Shown here one piece after another: positions 11,495 to 23,110 of a stretch of DNA of 64,000 nucleotides; position 1 is the stretch's first letter, and each line of letters begins with the position of its first letter. The notes under the pieces were generated by a model. That model was not told where the DNA came from and did not search any database. It was given only the letters and a program-made list of their open reading frames with translations. The stretch is taken from positions 19,021,553 through 19,085,552 of the forward strand of contig JASFXZ010000009.1 in NCBI GenBank assembly GCA_032209605.1, in the 5' to 3' direction. Origin of the DNA: Mactromeris polynyma. Taxonomy: Eukaryota; Mollusca; Bivalvia; Venerida; Mactridae. The translations under genes and the position numbers were made by a program.

Positions 11495-13285
11495 ATCGTA
11501 AAATGTTAATATGGGCGCTTTGCACCACCTTACACTATTTGTCGGCACATCAACAACAATTTAAAATTTCATGATCTGTTCATGTCTAGCTGTTCTTTGT
11601 TACATAGTTATATGATTACGTTCATGTAATACAATTCACCAGACCAATGCTTAACAACTTTAAAGATTAAAATCTGAAGCAATTTTATGCATTTCATAAA
11701 ATACATATGTACTGCATAACCATCAACAAATTGCTTACTTTTTGAAGAACGCACCCTCATAATGCATTTTAGATTGTTTACAATAAACAACTGAATGTTG
11801 CAACTGACATAAATTCTTGATCGCTTCAGTGAAATATTTGATTATAGTATATACATGTTTAAGTATAAGTGTTTATTCATAAGAATGTAAAATTTCAAAT
11901 CAGCTGAAAATTCAGCAAGGGGTCTAGGGGGGCCGCTGAAGCTCCTGGCTTTTAAGCATATAAGATGGTTTAAATTGTCTCAAAAACGGCCCTTGCGAGC
12001 GTCAAATCAATCCGCGGAAAATTCTCATGCAGTTCATCTACTGTCTGACAGAGATGATAATCGATTTTTACACACATTTTGTACTTATGCACGTTTGTGC
12101 GCGATACTTTCAGTGACCTCTGCCTATATCTTTGCGTTGAATAAAACAAAATGTTTATCACAATTGAAATTAAGCTGCTACTAAAGCAAATACGACACAA
12201 GAGTCGCGATATGGTCTCCAAGAAGAAATTAATTTCATGAAGCTTTACACTATAAATGCAGTCTACACTTTACCACCATAAACCATGGTCCAACCACGGA
12301 CATATAAACAGTGAATAGTTAGATCAAGATAATATCTAAAGAGACCACATGTGGAGATTAAACTTGTCACAAGAGAGACTAACTGAATCGGTATCACTCG
12401 CTGATCTTCGTGAAGTTCCGTGAGATATCACGGAAACAATCTTCACATTGACAGGTACTTTATGTATCTCTAAATTCCACAATTTTGTTTTCATAATAAA
12501 TTACATCAATTGGCACCGTTTGAACAAGCATAAACTGTGCTAACAGAAGCTGCTTGAAACTTTGAATTCCCAACTGAGGATAAGTACAAATAATGATTTA
12601 AAAATGTCGGACCTCCAGGAAAAACGCACCGTTCACACCGATTTCAATAAGAACCTGGGTGGCTCAAGAAAACTGTAAATTCCCCCGCCTAAACATCTAA
12701 AAAATATCAATATTTCTATACGATTGAAAAGACGATACATTGCGGTTTCCAAATCTGGTTGAAACTTTTGAATAATAAATACGTAGCGTTCCCCATCTAA
12801 TCAATGCAAATTAGACGACTGGAAATATCGATTTTTGGCCGATGCGATAAGCGATATTGTTGGACATGGAGGGTACTTCCCCGGAGATTTGTTGAATAGT
12901 CGAGCGCAAATGGTGAACTCTGAATGTGTTTTGGATATCCAAACCCGTTTAATGATATAGTTTGATATAAACGGAGTCGACATTTTTATTTATTATAGGG
13001 ACCATTTATTAAAAAAATACAGCGTCCGTCAACATTCACAGCAATATAAAACAAACATTTACATAGCATTATAGTAAAGTCAGTATAAACTTACGCAAAT
13101 AGTGTCTTCAATGTTCACATCCTCAATTAAACATTGCATTATGGAACAGAGCTACTAAAGATAACAGAGACATAAAGTCTGTATTTCTATTTATACTAAA
13201 ATGATACATTACATGTATAACGGCATATGTTTACCCTCATTAAAACGTAAGCCTTATACATTAAATGATTGTAGTTTAGGCACGT
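11495..13285. other. Repeat-rich stretch without a recognisable gene
   Basis: Contains a G/C-rich patch (about 11918-11940) of the kind seen in transposon remains, and a scrap of repeat family R1 near 12836-12866. Open frames at 11970-12221 and 12801-12983 resemble nothing I recognise. Confidence 0.45.
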
Positions 13286-13720
13286 TCAAATCCTAAATAG
13301 AAGAGCCAGGCGTCTTTCAATTTTCCTGGCATATATTTCAAACACTGCCTCACTATCTATCGCCTTCTCTCTATAGATATTGAGGAGATCAAGACCACTG
13401 AGTCTTTCAGTCGTCATCGTACTTCGCAAATAGGTCTTAATATGTCGCATCGTGCTAACGGACCATACGACTGTCGCTGTTGACACAGGCATTGCTAACA
13501 ATATAGACAGACAGGCACGGATATTTGGGGAGAGGTCCTTATTTGCCTGACCCAACGCTTCCAATAGGCAGTCGCTTGGGTCATCCATTTCCGTCTGCAC
13601 ACGAGGCATGAATTTCACCACCACCTGCCATTTAATTATCTGCATATTAAACATATAATTATTTGTCTGAAAGGATCCCGTAAGTTCGTCCGTCCGTTGG
13701 TGATAATAAAGCGTATGCAA
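13286..13720 (-). pseudogene. hAT transposase C-terminal dimerisation domain fragment
   Basis: 144-residue frame. From about residue 57 it follows the hAT C-terminal domain: a helix ending LLAMPVSTATVVWSVSTMRH, then IKTYLRSTMTTERLSGLDLL and a tail with RKIERRL. Typical copies have an ERSFS-like core after STAT; here it reads VWSVS. The catalytic core upstream is absent. The fragment is the relic of a hAT element or of a KIAA1586/52-kDa-repressor-like domesticated gene. Confidence 0.75.
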
Positions 13721-14136
13721 ACAACAACTGTCAAATATGTTAATACATAACTATTCTATTCCTGGAGATGCTATTGTTCGTATGATATAAATAATGTAGT
13801 TCTTGACTAAATAACTTCACATCTGCAGGATAAGGACATTACCTTAAGTTTAGTTTTTTACTGATAAAATGCTCTCTTTTCTATTTGTACACATGAAGTT
13901 CCAGTCCAGTATAACAATAATAGGTGTTACCAAATACAATACAAAATACCAAAATTTGTTAAAATATTAAAGCTTAGAAAATAAGACTGTAGTTAAAAAT
14001 CTGTCATTGTTTATCCATAAAGCCTTTAACCTAAGAATAGCATGTATATGATTAAACTTTTAAGAAGCAGTTATATTCCATATCTAAAATAATGGAGATG
14101 TTGTATGTACTCGTACTTGGTTAATGTCAATATATT

Positions 14137-15638
14137 CTAGCGGAAAAAAGAAACTGTGCATGTGTATAATATGCTATAACTTAGGAGGTATGTAAGGAAT
14201 CGCAATAAAAATTTCAACAGGGTTTTATCTTACCTTTATTTAACACCAGCTCAATTGATATGGTTATTTAATCAGCTGCGTCTTAGATAGAGATCAGTTT
14301 TCAGAGACGTTCTCTAAACAAAGTTCAGCTCATCGATACCGTGTATGTCCACCATTGGAATCGATGCATGATTGACAACGACGCCGCATTGATGTGACAA
14401 GTGTTCTGAAAAATGCCTGGGGAATACCATTCCAGATTCTGACAAGCGCACGTGATAGGTCAGGTAACGTCAACGGCTGATTTTGGAGGCCACGTAACCG
14501 TCGCTGCATCTCATCCCACACGTGTTCTATAGGCGACAAATCCGGTGATATTGCAGGCCAGGGCAGCACATTCACATTGTTCTGGGTCAAAAAGTCGGTG
14601 ACGACCCGCGCGACGTGCGGGCGAGCGTTATCCTGTTGCAGCGTGGCGTTACGTTGCTGCACAAATGGAAGGACGTGAGGCCGTATGATTTCGTCACGAT
14701 ATCTGATGCCTGTAAGTGTGCCGTCTACAACCACAAGTGCTGTTCTACCACGGGATGAGATGCCACCCCACACCATGACAATACCTCCGCCGAATGGGCG
14801 TCGTACAATCACACAACTGTCATGGAAACGTTCATCAACACGACGGTACACTCTAGAACGGCCGTCGCTGCTGTCGAGATGGAACCTGGACTCATCCGTG
14901 AAAGGAATACGTGCCCAGTCCTGTTGCGTGAAGTGTATGTGTCTTCTACACCAGGCAAAACGTGCTACACGATGACGTTGCTGCAGAACAGGACGTATGG
15001 CAGGACGTCGTGGACGTATGCCTCGTTCACGCAATCGATTACGTACCGTTCGGGGACTGATTCTTCTAAGGCCAGGAATACTTCTAGCCGTCAAAGAAGC
15101 AGTTCTGAGTCGGTCACGGAGATAAACCACCCGGATGTACGTATCCTGGCGAATAGACGTTACGCGTGGACGTCCTGATCGAGGCCGGTCTCTGGTTGCC
15201 CCAAACTGTTGGTACCGTCTCCACAAGGCGTCTACAGTATTTCGGTGAACGCCAAATTGTCTGGCAACGTCAGTATGACGTACACCAGCTTCAATCATGC
15301 CTACGGCGCGACATCTTTCAGTTTCATTCAACCTTGGCATGGCGTATCAACGACGTTTTTCAAAATTATCCTGGTTTGGTGTCTTACATGTAACAACACT
15401 ATGATTTAACACAGGTTTAGGCGACAAACGTGTTTGCAATTGACTGCTGCACGAAAAAAACGTGAAAAAGAAGACGTTAGCCTGACAGGCAAACTACCCG
15501 TGCAACTCATGCACTGGCCGCCAGTGTAAATGACCGAGAGGGATACACAACTTACCTGTGTAAAGTTTCAAGCTTTAATTTATAAAATTGAAGGATATAT
15601 GAACATTTTACACATGCACAGTTTCTTTTTTCCGCTAG
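14137..15638 (-). mobile_element. Tc1-type transposon, copy B (open transposase)
   Basis: 1502 bp, with the same inverted ends as copy A and TA at 15639-15640. The left flank reads TT (14135-14136) where TA is expected, so one target base has changed or the left edge has mutated. It lies in the opposite orientation to copy A, 2.6 kb away. Confidence 0.93.
14330..15340 (-). CDS. Tc1 family transposase (DD34E), full length
   Basis: 336-residue open frame, the usual Tc1 transposase length. It cuts and pastes its own element at TA sites. Residues 1-110 hold two helix-turn-helix units (start MPRLNETERCRAVGMI, then an Arg-rich GRPR linker). The catalytic triad is visible: Asp in TDESRFHL, Asp in QDNARPH and Glu in SPIEHVW, with exactly 34 residues between the last two, so DD34E. 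The start Met matches copy A. No stop or frameshift is present, so the protein could be active; whether it is expressed cannot be told. Confidence 0.93.
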   Translation of the reverse strand: MPRLNETERCRAVGMIEAGVRHTDVARQFGVHRNTVDALWRRYQQFGATRDRPRSGRPRVTSIRQDTYIRVVYLRDRLRTASLTARSIPGLRRISPRTVRNRLRERGIRPRRPAIRPVLQQRHRVARFAWCRRHIHFTQQDWARIPFTDESRFHLDSSDGRSRVYRRVDERFHDSCVIVRRPFGGGIVMVWGGISSRGRTALVVVDGTLTGIRYRDEIIRPHVLPFVQQRNATLQQDNARPHVARVVTDFLTQNNVNVLPWPAISPDLSPIEHVWDEMQRRLRGLQNQPLTLPDLSRALVRIWNGIPQAFFRTLVTSMRRRCQSCIDSNGGHTRYR

Positions 15639-15640
15639 TA

Positions 15641-16080
15641 TAGTTCTAAAATATTTGTGGTGTATATTTGATCTTCCACACATATCATGAACTAATATAA
15701 TTTATTAATTATCATCATACAGTCGGATTCATAAATTAGTTTGAATCATTCGTTATATAAATATACTAGTAAATTTACAGTACTGCTCAGAAGAAAAGAA
15801 AAATCAGGATACCACTGAGTTATATTTAGTGAAAGTACACTACAAACTATCAACTTATATAACCCACTTGCTAGAAATCGTTAATTCAGTGTAGACAAAT
15901 TGATTTCTCTACCAATGTGGGAGAATATTTTTAAATATTTTATCAGTGAATATTTTAAACCATAAAGGTCCGTGTTATTATGTATTGACCAAATAGATAA
16001 ATAAAATGAAAACAATACATTCTGTTCCTTTTTGTGTTTACACATTTAACAGTATAATTATTATCATAAGCAGTATAGCA
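15641..16080. other. AT-rich spacer, nothing recognised
   Basis: No coding or repeat signal that I can support. Confidence 0.4.
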
Positions 16081-16081
16081 T

Positions 16082-17790
16082 ATAACATAATAACATAACA
16101 TAATCTTTATTGGCATCAAACAGCATACAGCAAATTTATAGCCAGAAAAAGTAAATACTTGTAAATCAAAACATGAAAAGCAAAGACATGCACATAATCA
16201 TAAAATTAGTTTTCTGAGAAGGTGTGAAGTAAAGTATTCTAATACTATAATTTTAAAATACTTATACAAAGTAGTTTATCTATTAGTTCTTGTTCGAAAT
16301 GCAATATACACAAATTTAGCCAAATTGTTGAGATTCTTGTTAGAATTGGATGACATAATTGATTCAAACTTATACAGCGTTGGCCAGTGACAGTAATATG
16401 GAGTCAAAAATCTTCTACGTAGATCTGTATATTTTGGGCAGACTAGTAAAAAATGATACTCTTGTTTCAATGGCATTCATATTACAATTCAAACATATTC
16501 TCTCATCTCTGGGTGTGTGTGTGTGCTTACCTTTTTCAATTGCTAAGTCATGCGACGATAATCTAAATTTGGTTAATGCTATTCTGAACTTATTTATATA
16601 TATACAATTAAGGTATTTTTCAAATGTAAATTCATGTTTATAAATACTATAAGACGAGAGTCTGTTTGAGTTGTTAATGCTAGCATACCAGCGTTGTTTA
16701 TATATATCGAGGATGCGTTCCTTAATTAAGTGGAAACTTATAAGTGTGTACTTTGGTTGTGCCACACATATGACATACCAATTTCATTAAGAATAGTTTT
16801 TATTTGTAGTGCCCAATTGATCCCCCCAAAGGTAATATTATTATCGGCATCGTGTTTTAGCATAGTATAAATCGATATTTTAATCCAATATTTTATAAGT
16901 ATAAGTCTTACGTTTAATTTCCATTGGATAGCGCCCGAGTTCTCCGTATATCCCATCAAGATTAGTGGATTTTCGAACACAAAGAATTTTTCTTAAAAAT
17001 TTACAGTGTACTATTTCCACATGTTTACTGTCATAATATCCCCAAACTTCAGCACTATAGTTTAGAACTGAACCAACTAAACTATCAAACAGTTTACATT
17101 TGTCATCATCAATAAATAGGTTATGCATTGAAAACAATGAATGTTGCGCTAGCCTTTTTTGTGTCCTAAACCAGTCACTATTTTTATATAGGTGTATTCC
17201 TAAATATTTAAAGGAATCTACTATGTTAAGTACTGTATTATTGTAAATAAATTCATGCGTAGTATGACGGCCTTTTTTAAAAATCATTATTTTCGTCTTC
17301 TTAGTATTCACCTTAAGACCCCATGTACTGCAATAATTATGGAGGTAATTAAGCATTGACTGTAGTGTGTGTGGAGAATGCGCAAATAGAACTGCATCAT
17401 CAGCAAATAATAGAATATATAGCTTCAGATCATCGAGAGTAAATGGCCCATCAATGTTACAGTTAATACTTGAAAGAATATCATTTACGAAAAATTTACG
17501 AAAAATAAAAATAATAAACTAGAGCTAGGGTCCCCCTGTTTCACACCGATATTCGAGTCAAAAAAGGGCGATAACTCGGAGTTAAATCGTACACATTGTT
17601 TCACAACGCTATACATCCTTTTTATCTCGTTGACGAGTTTGGAGCTAACATTTTCATTAAGTAGTTTTTTTAAAAAGGTACGGTCGATATAATGTATCGA
17701 AACATTTTTAACTGCAGTCATTGATGAAATTAAAAAGGTGTGTTTATTTTCACCAAATTTAATACATGTATCCACAAAAATAAGTGAGGC
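16082..17790 (-). mobile_element. 5'-truncated LINE, decayed reverse transcriptase
   Basis: Minus strand. It carries reverse-transcriptase motifs GVKQGDP (about 17528-17548) and FADDAVLF (about 17388-17411), the thumb-like region with FKYLGIHLY, and the C-terminal piece with EYHFLLVCPKY and RRRFLTPYY (about 16400-16460). The 3' end has an AATAAAG box and a run of TTATG-like repeats, typical of a non-LTR retrotransposon. Breaks: an 11-bp tandem duplication at 17484-17505 shifts the frame just before the FADD box, another frameshift lies near 16900, and others near 16750 and 16450. Endonuclease and ORF1 are missing from this strand. Confidence 0.85.
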
Positions 17791-18736
17791 ATAAACATAA
17801 GATTAAGATCCAGTTAGGTTTATAGTCGTATTTGTTCTCAATACCGGGGTCACGATATGGACTAAATGTCACATTTTCTTTTATATTGTTTCGGCACCAC
17901 GTAATGTCATCGCTCAATACAATAAATCGAACTCCTTTCAGTGTACGTCTGTAGAATTGCATTGCTTTTAGATATAATTCAATATCAGGTACGATGCGCC
18001 CGTTCCCTTGTTCTATAGGATTCAAAAAGTCACGACGTCTAACATGGATACAAATATTATCGTGACCTGACACCGAACTATTCGCGATAAATAACCCTGC
18101 TTCTTCAATATATCTTTCTTTAAATGCGAACACTTTTCTTATGTATGTTGCTGCATTGGTGAAATATTTCCATGATTGTCGACCCCCTCTCATCATTATA
18201 TTTCGTAACTTATCCTTTTCATACGTATGTGAACAGTCGGAAAAGGTGGCATAACCTTTTTCATTAAACATTGCAACATTTCTGACATCCGAGTTAACCG
18301 TGTTCGGAAAATTAAAATATTTTCCTATAAGGATATGCTGTAGGTTTATAACAGGTATCATATCCAGACGGCTAGCCATACCAACCACTGCAGCTACTTG
18401 AAACATTTGATTACCGACTCTTCCCCTGGCTCTAACATGCGCTATCAGGCGACAAGGTCCAGTCTTGTTTGAAGATAAAAGTTCTACCACGTTTAAGAAA
18501 TAAGTCCTATTGCTAAAGAGATCGAAACATTTGTGGGACTGATTAGCGCCCGGCAAAACACTTTGAAGCAATTCTTCGGATGGTTTAAGCGTTTCCATTT
18601 CCAGAAGAGAATTGTTTTTATTCGACATATTTGGCATAATTTTAATCAAGCCTAAATTAATTAAATATCCACACTGGAAAACGATTGATATTATTCCAAA
18701 TGCGAATACAATGAAGGGTTTAAAATGGTGTGCCAT
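17759..18736 (-). pseudogene. Alpha-1,2-fucosyltransferase-like copy, C-terminally deleted
   Basis: 325-residue frame, nearly identical to the gene at 644-1729 through the signal anchor, GRVGNQMFQ and HVRRRDFL boxes. A 181-bp deletion (equivalent to 647-827 of copy 1; junction at 17840/17841, with shared TCA at the edges) removes the last 60 residues with the GTFGWWGAW motif and the stop codon. The frame then reads into the 3' flank for 24 residues, ending in a hydrophobic tail. It also lost a few residues after the anchor. An essential GT11 box is missing, so activity is unlikely. Confidence 0.88.
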
Positions 18737-18770
18737 ATTTACCGTCTAAACACATGTGCAAAGTTACTTC

Positions 18771-19835
18771 AATTCAAGAAAACAATTGCAAGATCCATAG
18801 TACCATCCAGTACGAAAATAAATATTTGAGAGACAGACACCGCACTAGAGACACAAAACGTTGAAATGCGAGATAAATTGCTAGATCTATGAAAGCAATG
18901 TCCCAAAAACTGAAGATTGTGAATCAGTATTACGCACATTCCTTAAAGATCACGTGCAAAACGCTCCAACTGTTGACACAGACGGAAATATAACCGCAAG
19001 TGAAATCAAATTTGACCGGGTACACAGACTTGGAGGCCCGTATAGCAAGAAACCACGAGCAATTATTGCGAAGTTCACAGCCAAAACAGAGAGAGAAAAT
19101 TAGAAATGCTGGTGTAAACTTAAACAAACAGAAAAAACAACATTACATAAATGAGCAATATCCACCAGAAATTGAAGAACGTCGTAGGAAGCTTTTTCCA
19201 TTTCTACGGAAGTTTAAGGCCAGTAAAACAAACAAATGCAATATTGTTCGTGATAAACTTTATGTAAACGGCATGCTATACGATACTGACTCCAATATGC
19301 TTGGAAATCCTCGAGCCAACCACCAGTACGCTGGAACAACTGATCAACATGTGACCAATATGACTGAACCTGTAAGATATAAAAACAATTGCCAAACTTC
19401 AAGAGAAATGTCTGCAAATACAGGAAATTTTCAACCAATGTCACAATTCACGATGCCAAGGAGGCGACAATACCAAATCACAAATCAACTTATAGATTTT
19501 ACGACACCAAATAGATGTAATGGATTAGATAATGAAAACCTCGGATCAGTGAATAGAAATAAACAAAAAGCGAGATCTCCATTAGACGAGACACAAGTAA
19601 AAAGACCTCATGTAGACTCTACTGATTCAGAGTGCAAACAAGGAGAGACAGAAACAGAAAACTGCCTCATTTCTACTGCTTCGAGGCTCCCTAGCCAGGA
19701 GACATCGCCAAAACTGATATCACCCCAGACTGAGCCTCGGTCATGTCCATCTTTTGAGGACTATATGGATAACACTGTCATTGAAACACCCAGTACACGA
19801 CCTACTTCATAGGACGAGTCGGGAGAGTCACGTGG
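18771..19835 (+). pseudogene. LINE ORF1 protein relic
   Basis: Plus strand. After a coiled-coil start shared with copy 1 (1771-1854), one frame reads SEIKFDRVHRLGG and then PRAIIAKF (about 19000-19070). A frameshift near 19090 moves the reading to the frame open to 19812, which continues REKIRNAGV, QYPPEIEERRRKLFP and RDKLYVNG. This is the RRM-like core and basic C-terminal domain of LINE ORF1 RNA-binding proteins. No endonuclease or reverse transcriptase follows on this strand; repeat R1 begins at 19918. Confidence 0.75.
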
Positions 19836-19917
19836 TAACATATCACCGGATAAACGTGCAACATATTCACTGAATGGAAACTCAGTACGCCAAAAAACCG
19901 CGGCGAATTCAAGATGG

Positions 19918-20345
19918 CGGACCATACCCAACAATATCGCTTATCAGATAAATCCAGTCGATGCAGATCGATATCGATGAGGCTTTTGGTCAGCAGTGAA
20001 TTGGTCTGTCGGTAGTTTCCGTAAGTGATCGTAAATTTTCCGATGATCACCGATTGATAACTGATATAACACATTAACATGTTGCCTCGGGCTATCTTAG
20101 ATATATGTATCCGATAAACGTTTAAAACAGTATGTATAAATATCATAAAGAAAAATCAGTTGGAGTTCGATTTTGTTGATGAAACCTGGGACCAATATAT
20201 ATGGGACGTTCTCCAAGAAAACGGGGCTTAATGAAAAAAATTTATTCAGGTTTTCACAATTTCTGTTGCCTCGTACATTAATTAAGACTTTAAAAATGAA
20301 AACCGTTTGACTCTATACTATTTCATTTCATTTTATAACGTTTTA
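19918..20345 (+). repeat. Dispersed repeat family R1, copy 3
   Basis: Direct copy of 8893-9340 with scattered substitutions and small indels, ending near CATTTTATAACGTTTTA in both. Confidence 0.65.
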
Positions 20346-21311
20346 CAGATAACGTAATCGATTAATATGTGTTGATTAACATTTAAACAAACAATCTGAT
20401 AATTATAGACACAGTACTAACAGTTGTTTAATTTTGAAACTGATATTCTTACAATTACGATATCAACTTGATGAGAACACTTATTAAAACACAGAATTAT
20501 CAGAATTAAGTGTAATTACATTGTTAATTAGAATCATAATGTTTGTATTTTTTATCTTTGATATTTCTCGAAACCATATGGTGTTCAATGGAAGTGTATC
20601 TCAAATGTAAGAAATTCAGGCAATTTATTTCGAATACACACTGTTTAATATTTGCTTTATTTTGAATCGGAAGACAGGATATTCTTATGAATTATTTTAC
20701 TCAAACATTTTGAAGCTGTTCCAACGAGTCACAATCAGTACGGTGGTAAAGTTCCTTCATTCATGCAAAAAAAACTATCTACATGACACCTTGCATGTAC
20801 AATAAAAATATTTTTTTGTGTTGACATTATTTGTTTTAAATTATTATATTAATGCTATTTATAATGTAGTATAGATGTTGCAGTTGTTTAGACAAATCAC
20901 CTGTATAACTTATATAAAATAAATTGAAAAGCATTTAATTGATATTCACTTTATAAGTTTTATTTTTTTTTCTGCAAAAGAGAAATCATACCGTTAATAA
21001 TGCACACGCCGTAAGAGTACCTTCCGAAGTATTACTAACTTTCCACTCCCCGTAGCTCATATACCAGCAATGGTCTTGCTACGTAACAAAACATATACAG
21101 TTACAATCAAGGGCTTGTAATGTTGCAAATGACATTATCTGTCAGCTTCGACAGATTCAGTTCTTGCACAAAAAAAACCGATTTGCTTCGTTGTCGGTTG
21201 TGTTGGAGTTAGATTAATCAAGAGGCTGCAAGCACTTTATTGTTTCTGTTTCACAATGACTTTGTTGTTTTATGTCAGTTTAATTTCAAAATATGTGTTC
21301 GGTTTAATAAA

Positions 21312-21441
21312 ATAAATATCAGATCTCATGGAGGGTGATATCATGTTATGTTAACCCTCGAAATGCTTACGATCGGTTGCCATTAACTCTCTCAGGTTAA
21401 CATTATATATGCTATCACTCTCCATGGGATCTGATATTTAT
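21312..21441. mobile_element. Short foldback element (130 bp)
   Basis: Inverted arms of about 29 bp beginning ATAAATATCAGATC and ending GTGATA, with one or two mismatches, around a 70-bp loop. Non-coding. Confidence 0.6.
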
Positions 21442-22321
21442 ATAATATCATAATCAATTTTAAAGTTGTTGCTTATGTTCATATTGATGCAGAATGAAAG
21501 TACGGTATCACGATATCTTCCATAACAACAAAAGTGGACATGTACCATCAGTGTACGGTGCCATACATTTTCTTCTTCTTTCTGATACCAATATCAAACC
21601 ACCTCCATTTCATTTCATAAAAAATCTTGATATTTGTTTGATATCAACGTGATTTTTAACCGTAAGCACGGACATATAACTCATGTATCCTTAGTAGTTA
21701 TTTTCAAATATCGAATTTAATTATATTAATTACATATTAACAAGAAATATCGGGAAAAAATATGGTCAGCGCTATTTGAAGGTCAAGATTTGTTGTGCAA
21801 CATACAAAATTGCCGAGATATACGATTGCTGGTCACTCCAGATCCAAAATGGATTTTGGCAATGTAACGTATTACCGTAACGTTGTTCAGTTGGTTTAGT
21901 AGTTAACGAAAGATTTGATTGGTTGACACAACACTGATCAATATGCAAGTAGCTGAGCCATGTTAGTACGACTGCGCCGAAAAAGGAAGCTTAAAAATCG
22001 GAGGATACCCCCAGACCCATTGCAAAATTACCATTTGTGAACACATCTGACTGAATGTAACAGTTTTATATCCCAATATTTTGTGGAAAAAAAAGACCAA
22101 GAAGAGGCAGATACTCCCAACTGACTATCAATCTCTATACCAACATCAGAAATGAACTCGATGTTTAAATACACTAGCTACACCTATTGGGTGCTAAAAA
22201 TAACAAATTCAAATAATGTTCATAAAAATGTTTAATCATAAGTTTATAGTAAAACTGCAATAAATTGCAATGCTATAAAATCTGCAGCACTCGCTGTGAC
22301 ATACACAACATGCACTGTAAC

Positions 22322-22559
22322 AGGGGCTTTATTCACAAACACTTCAGGACTGAAACTCAGACTTAGACAAATCAACCGTTCATTTTGATCCTACATTTTA
22401 TAACAGAATTAATTTGTATAAAATTTGGCACAAGTGTAGATGGGTAACAACAAACTTTCATGCGTTTTGAAACAACGAAAATGAAAGGCTGGTAAATTTA
22501 ACTTTTGCATATTTGAATTCAGAGTTTCAGTCTTAAAATAATGGCGAATAAGACCCCAG
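22322..22559. mobile_element. MITE with GGGGC-TTATTCAC ends
   Basis: Ends are inverted: left AGGGGCTTTATTCACAAAC, right (complement) TGGGGTCTTATTCGCCAT, with ACTGAAACTC shared further in. Related ends occur at 51852-52170 and more loosely at 31400-31840. Confidence 0.5.
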
Positions 22560-23099
22560 GAACACAAATTTTATTTGAGCAGCAAACTGAAGTCACTCTA
22601 ATGTGCTGGTGCTGGATGCAGTCCATATATTCATAGAAAATCTTCAGTCTATATTCACACAGGCAGTATCCACAGCCACATGCAGGTATCACTGAAGCAT
22701 AGGCCAACCTTTACAGTCATCAGTTGAGAAGGTTGGACTATGCACCAGTGATACCAGACCACCAGATTACATTTCAGCAAAGGAGACTGTCAACTAAACA
22801 TCCTCTTGTCTTCTTGTATCGACCATAGTACATGGTACTGATAGGGCTGATGAAAAAGTAGGAATACTAGGAGTTTTTTTGAAAAACTATGAACAAATAG
22901 TAGCACTTTCAAGAAACCCAAATCTTAATGTTTTTAGGTTGATGTATAGCAAATTTAAAATACAAAATGAACTTGAATATGGTTTATGAGAATAATTTTT
23001 GAGACAACTCAACTGAGCTAAAACTGAGGGAAAACTCAAACTGAGATTTTCTATGAATACAGGGATTAAATATTAAAATTGATCCTAAATGTCAAATTC

Positions 23100-23105
23100 T
23101 TTATT
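23100..23105 (-). promoter_or_regulatory. Possible TRMT11 polyadenylation signal
   Basis: AATAAA on minus, only 5 bases past the stop codon at 23111-23113. If used, the 3' untranslated region would be very short; a later signal may be used instead. Confidence 0.3.
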
Positions 23106-23110
23106 GGCTA

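Larger units (their letters stand above)
20346..23099. other. Intergenic AT-rich region with two MITEs
   Basis: No exon supported. It contains the foldback elements at 21312-21441 and 22322-22559. The TRMT11 3' untranslated region probably lies at its right edge. Confidence 0.5.
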
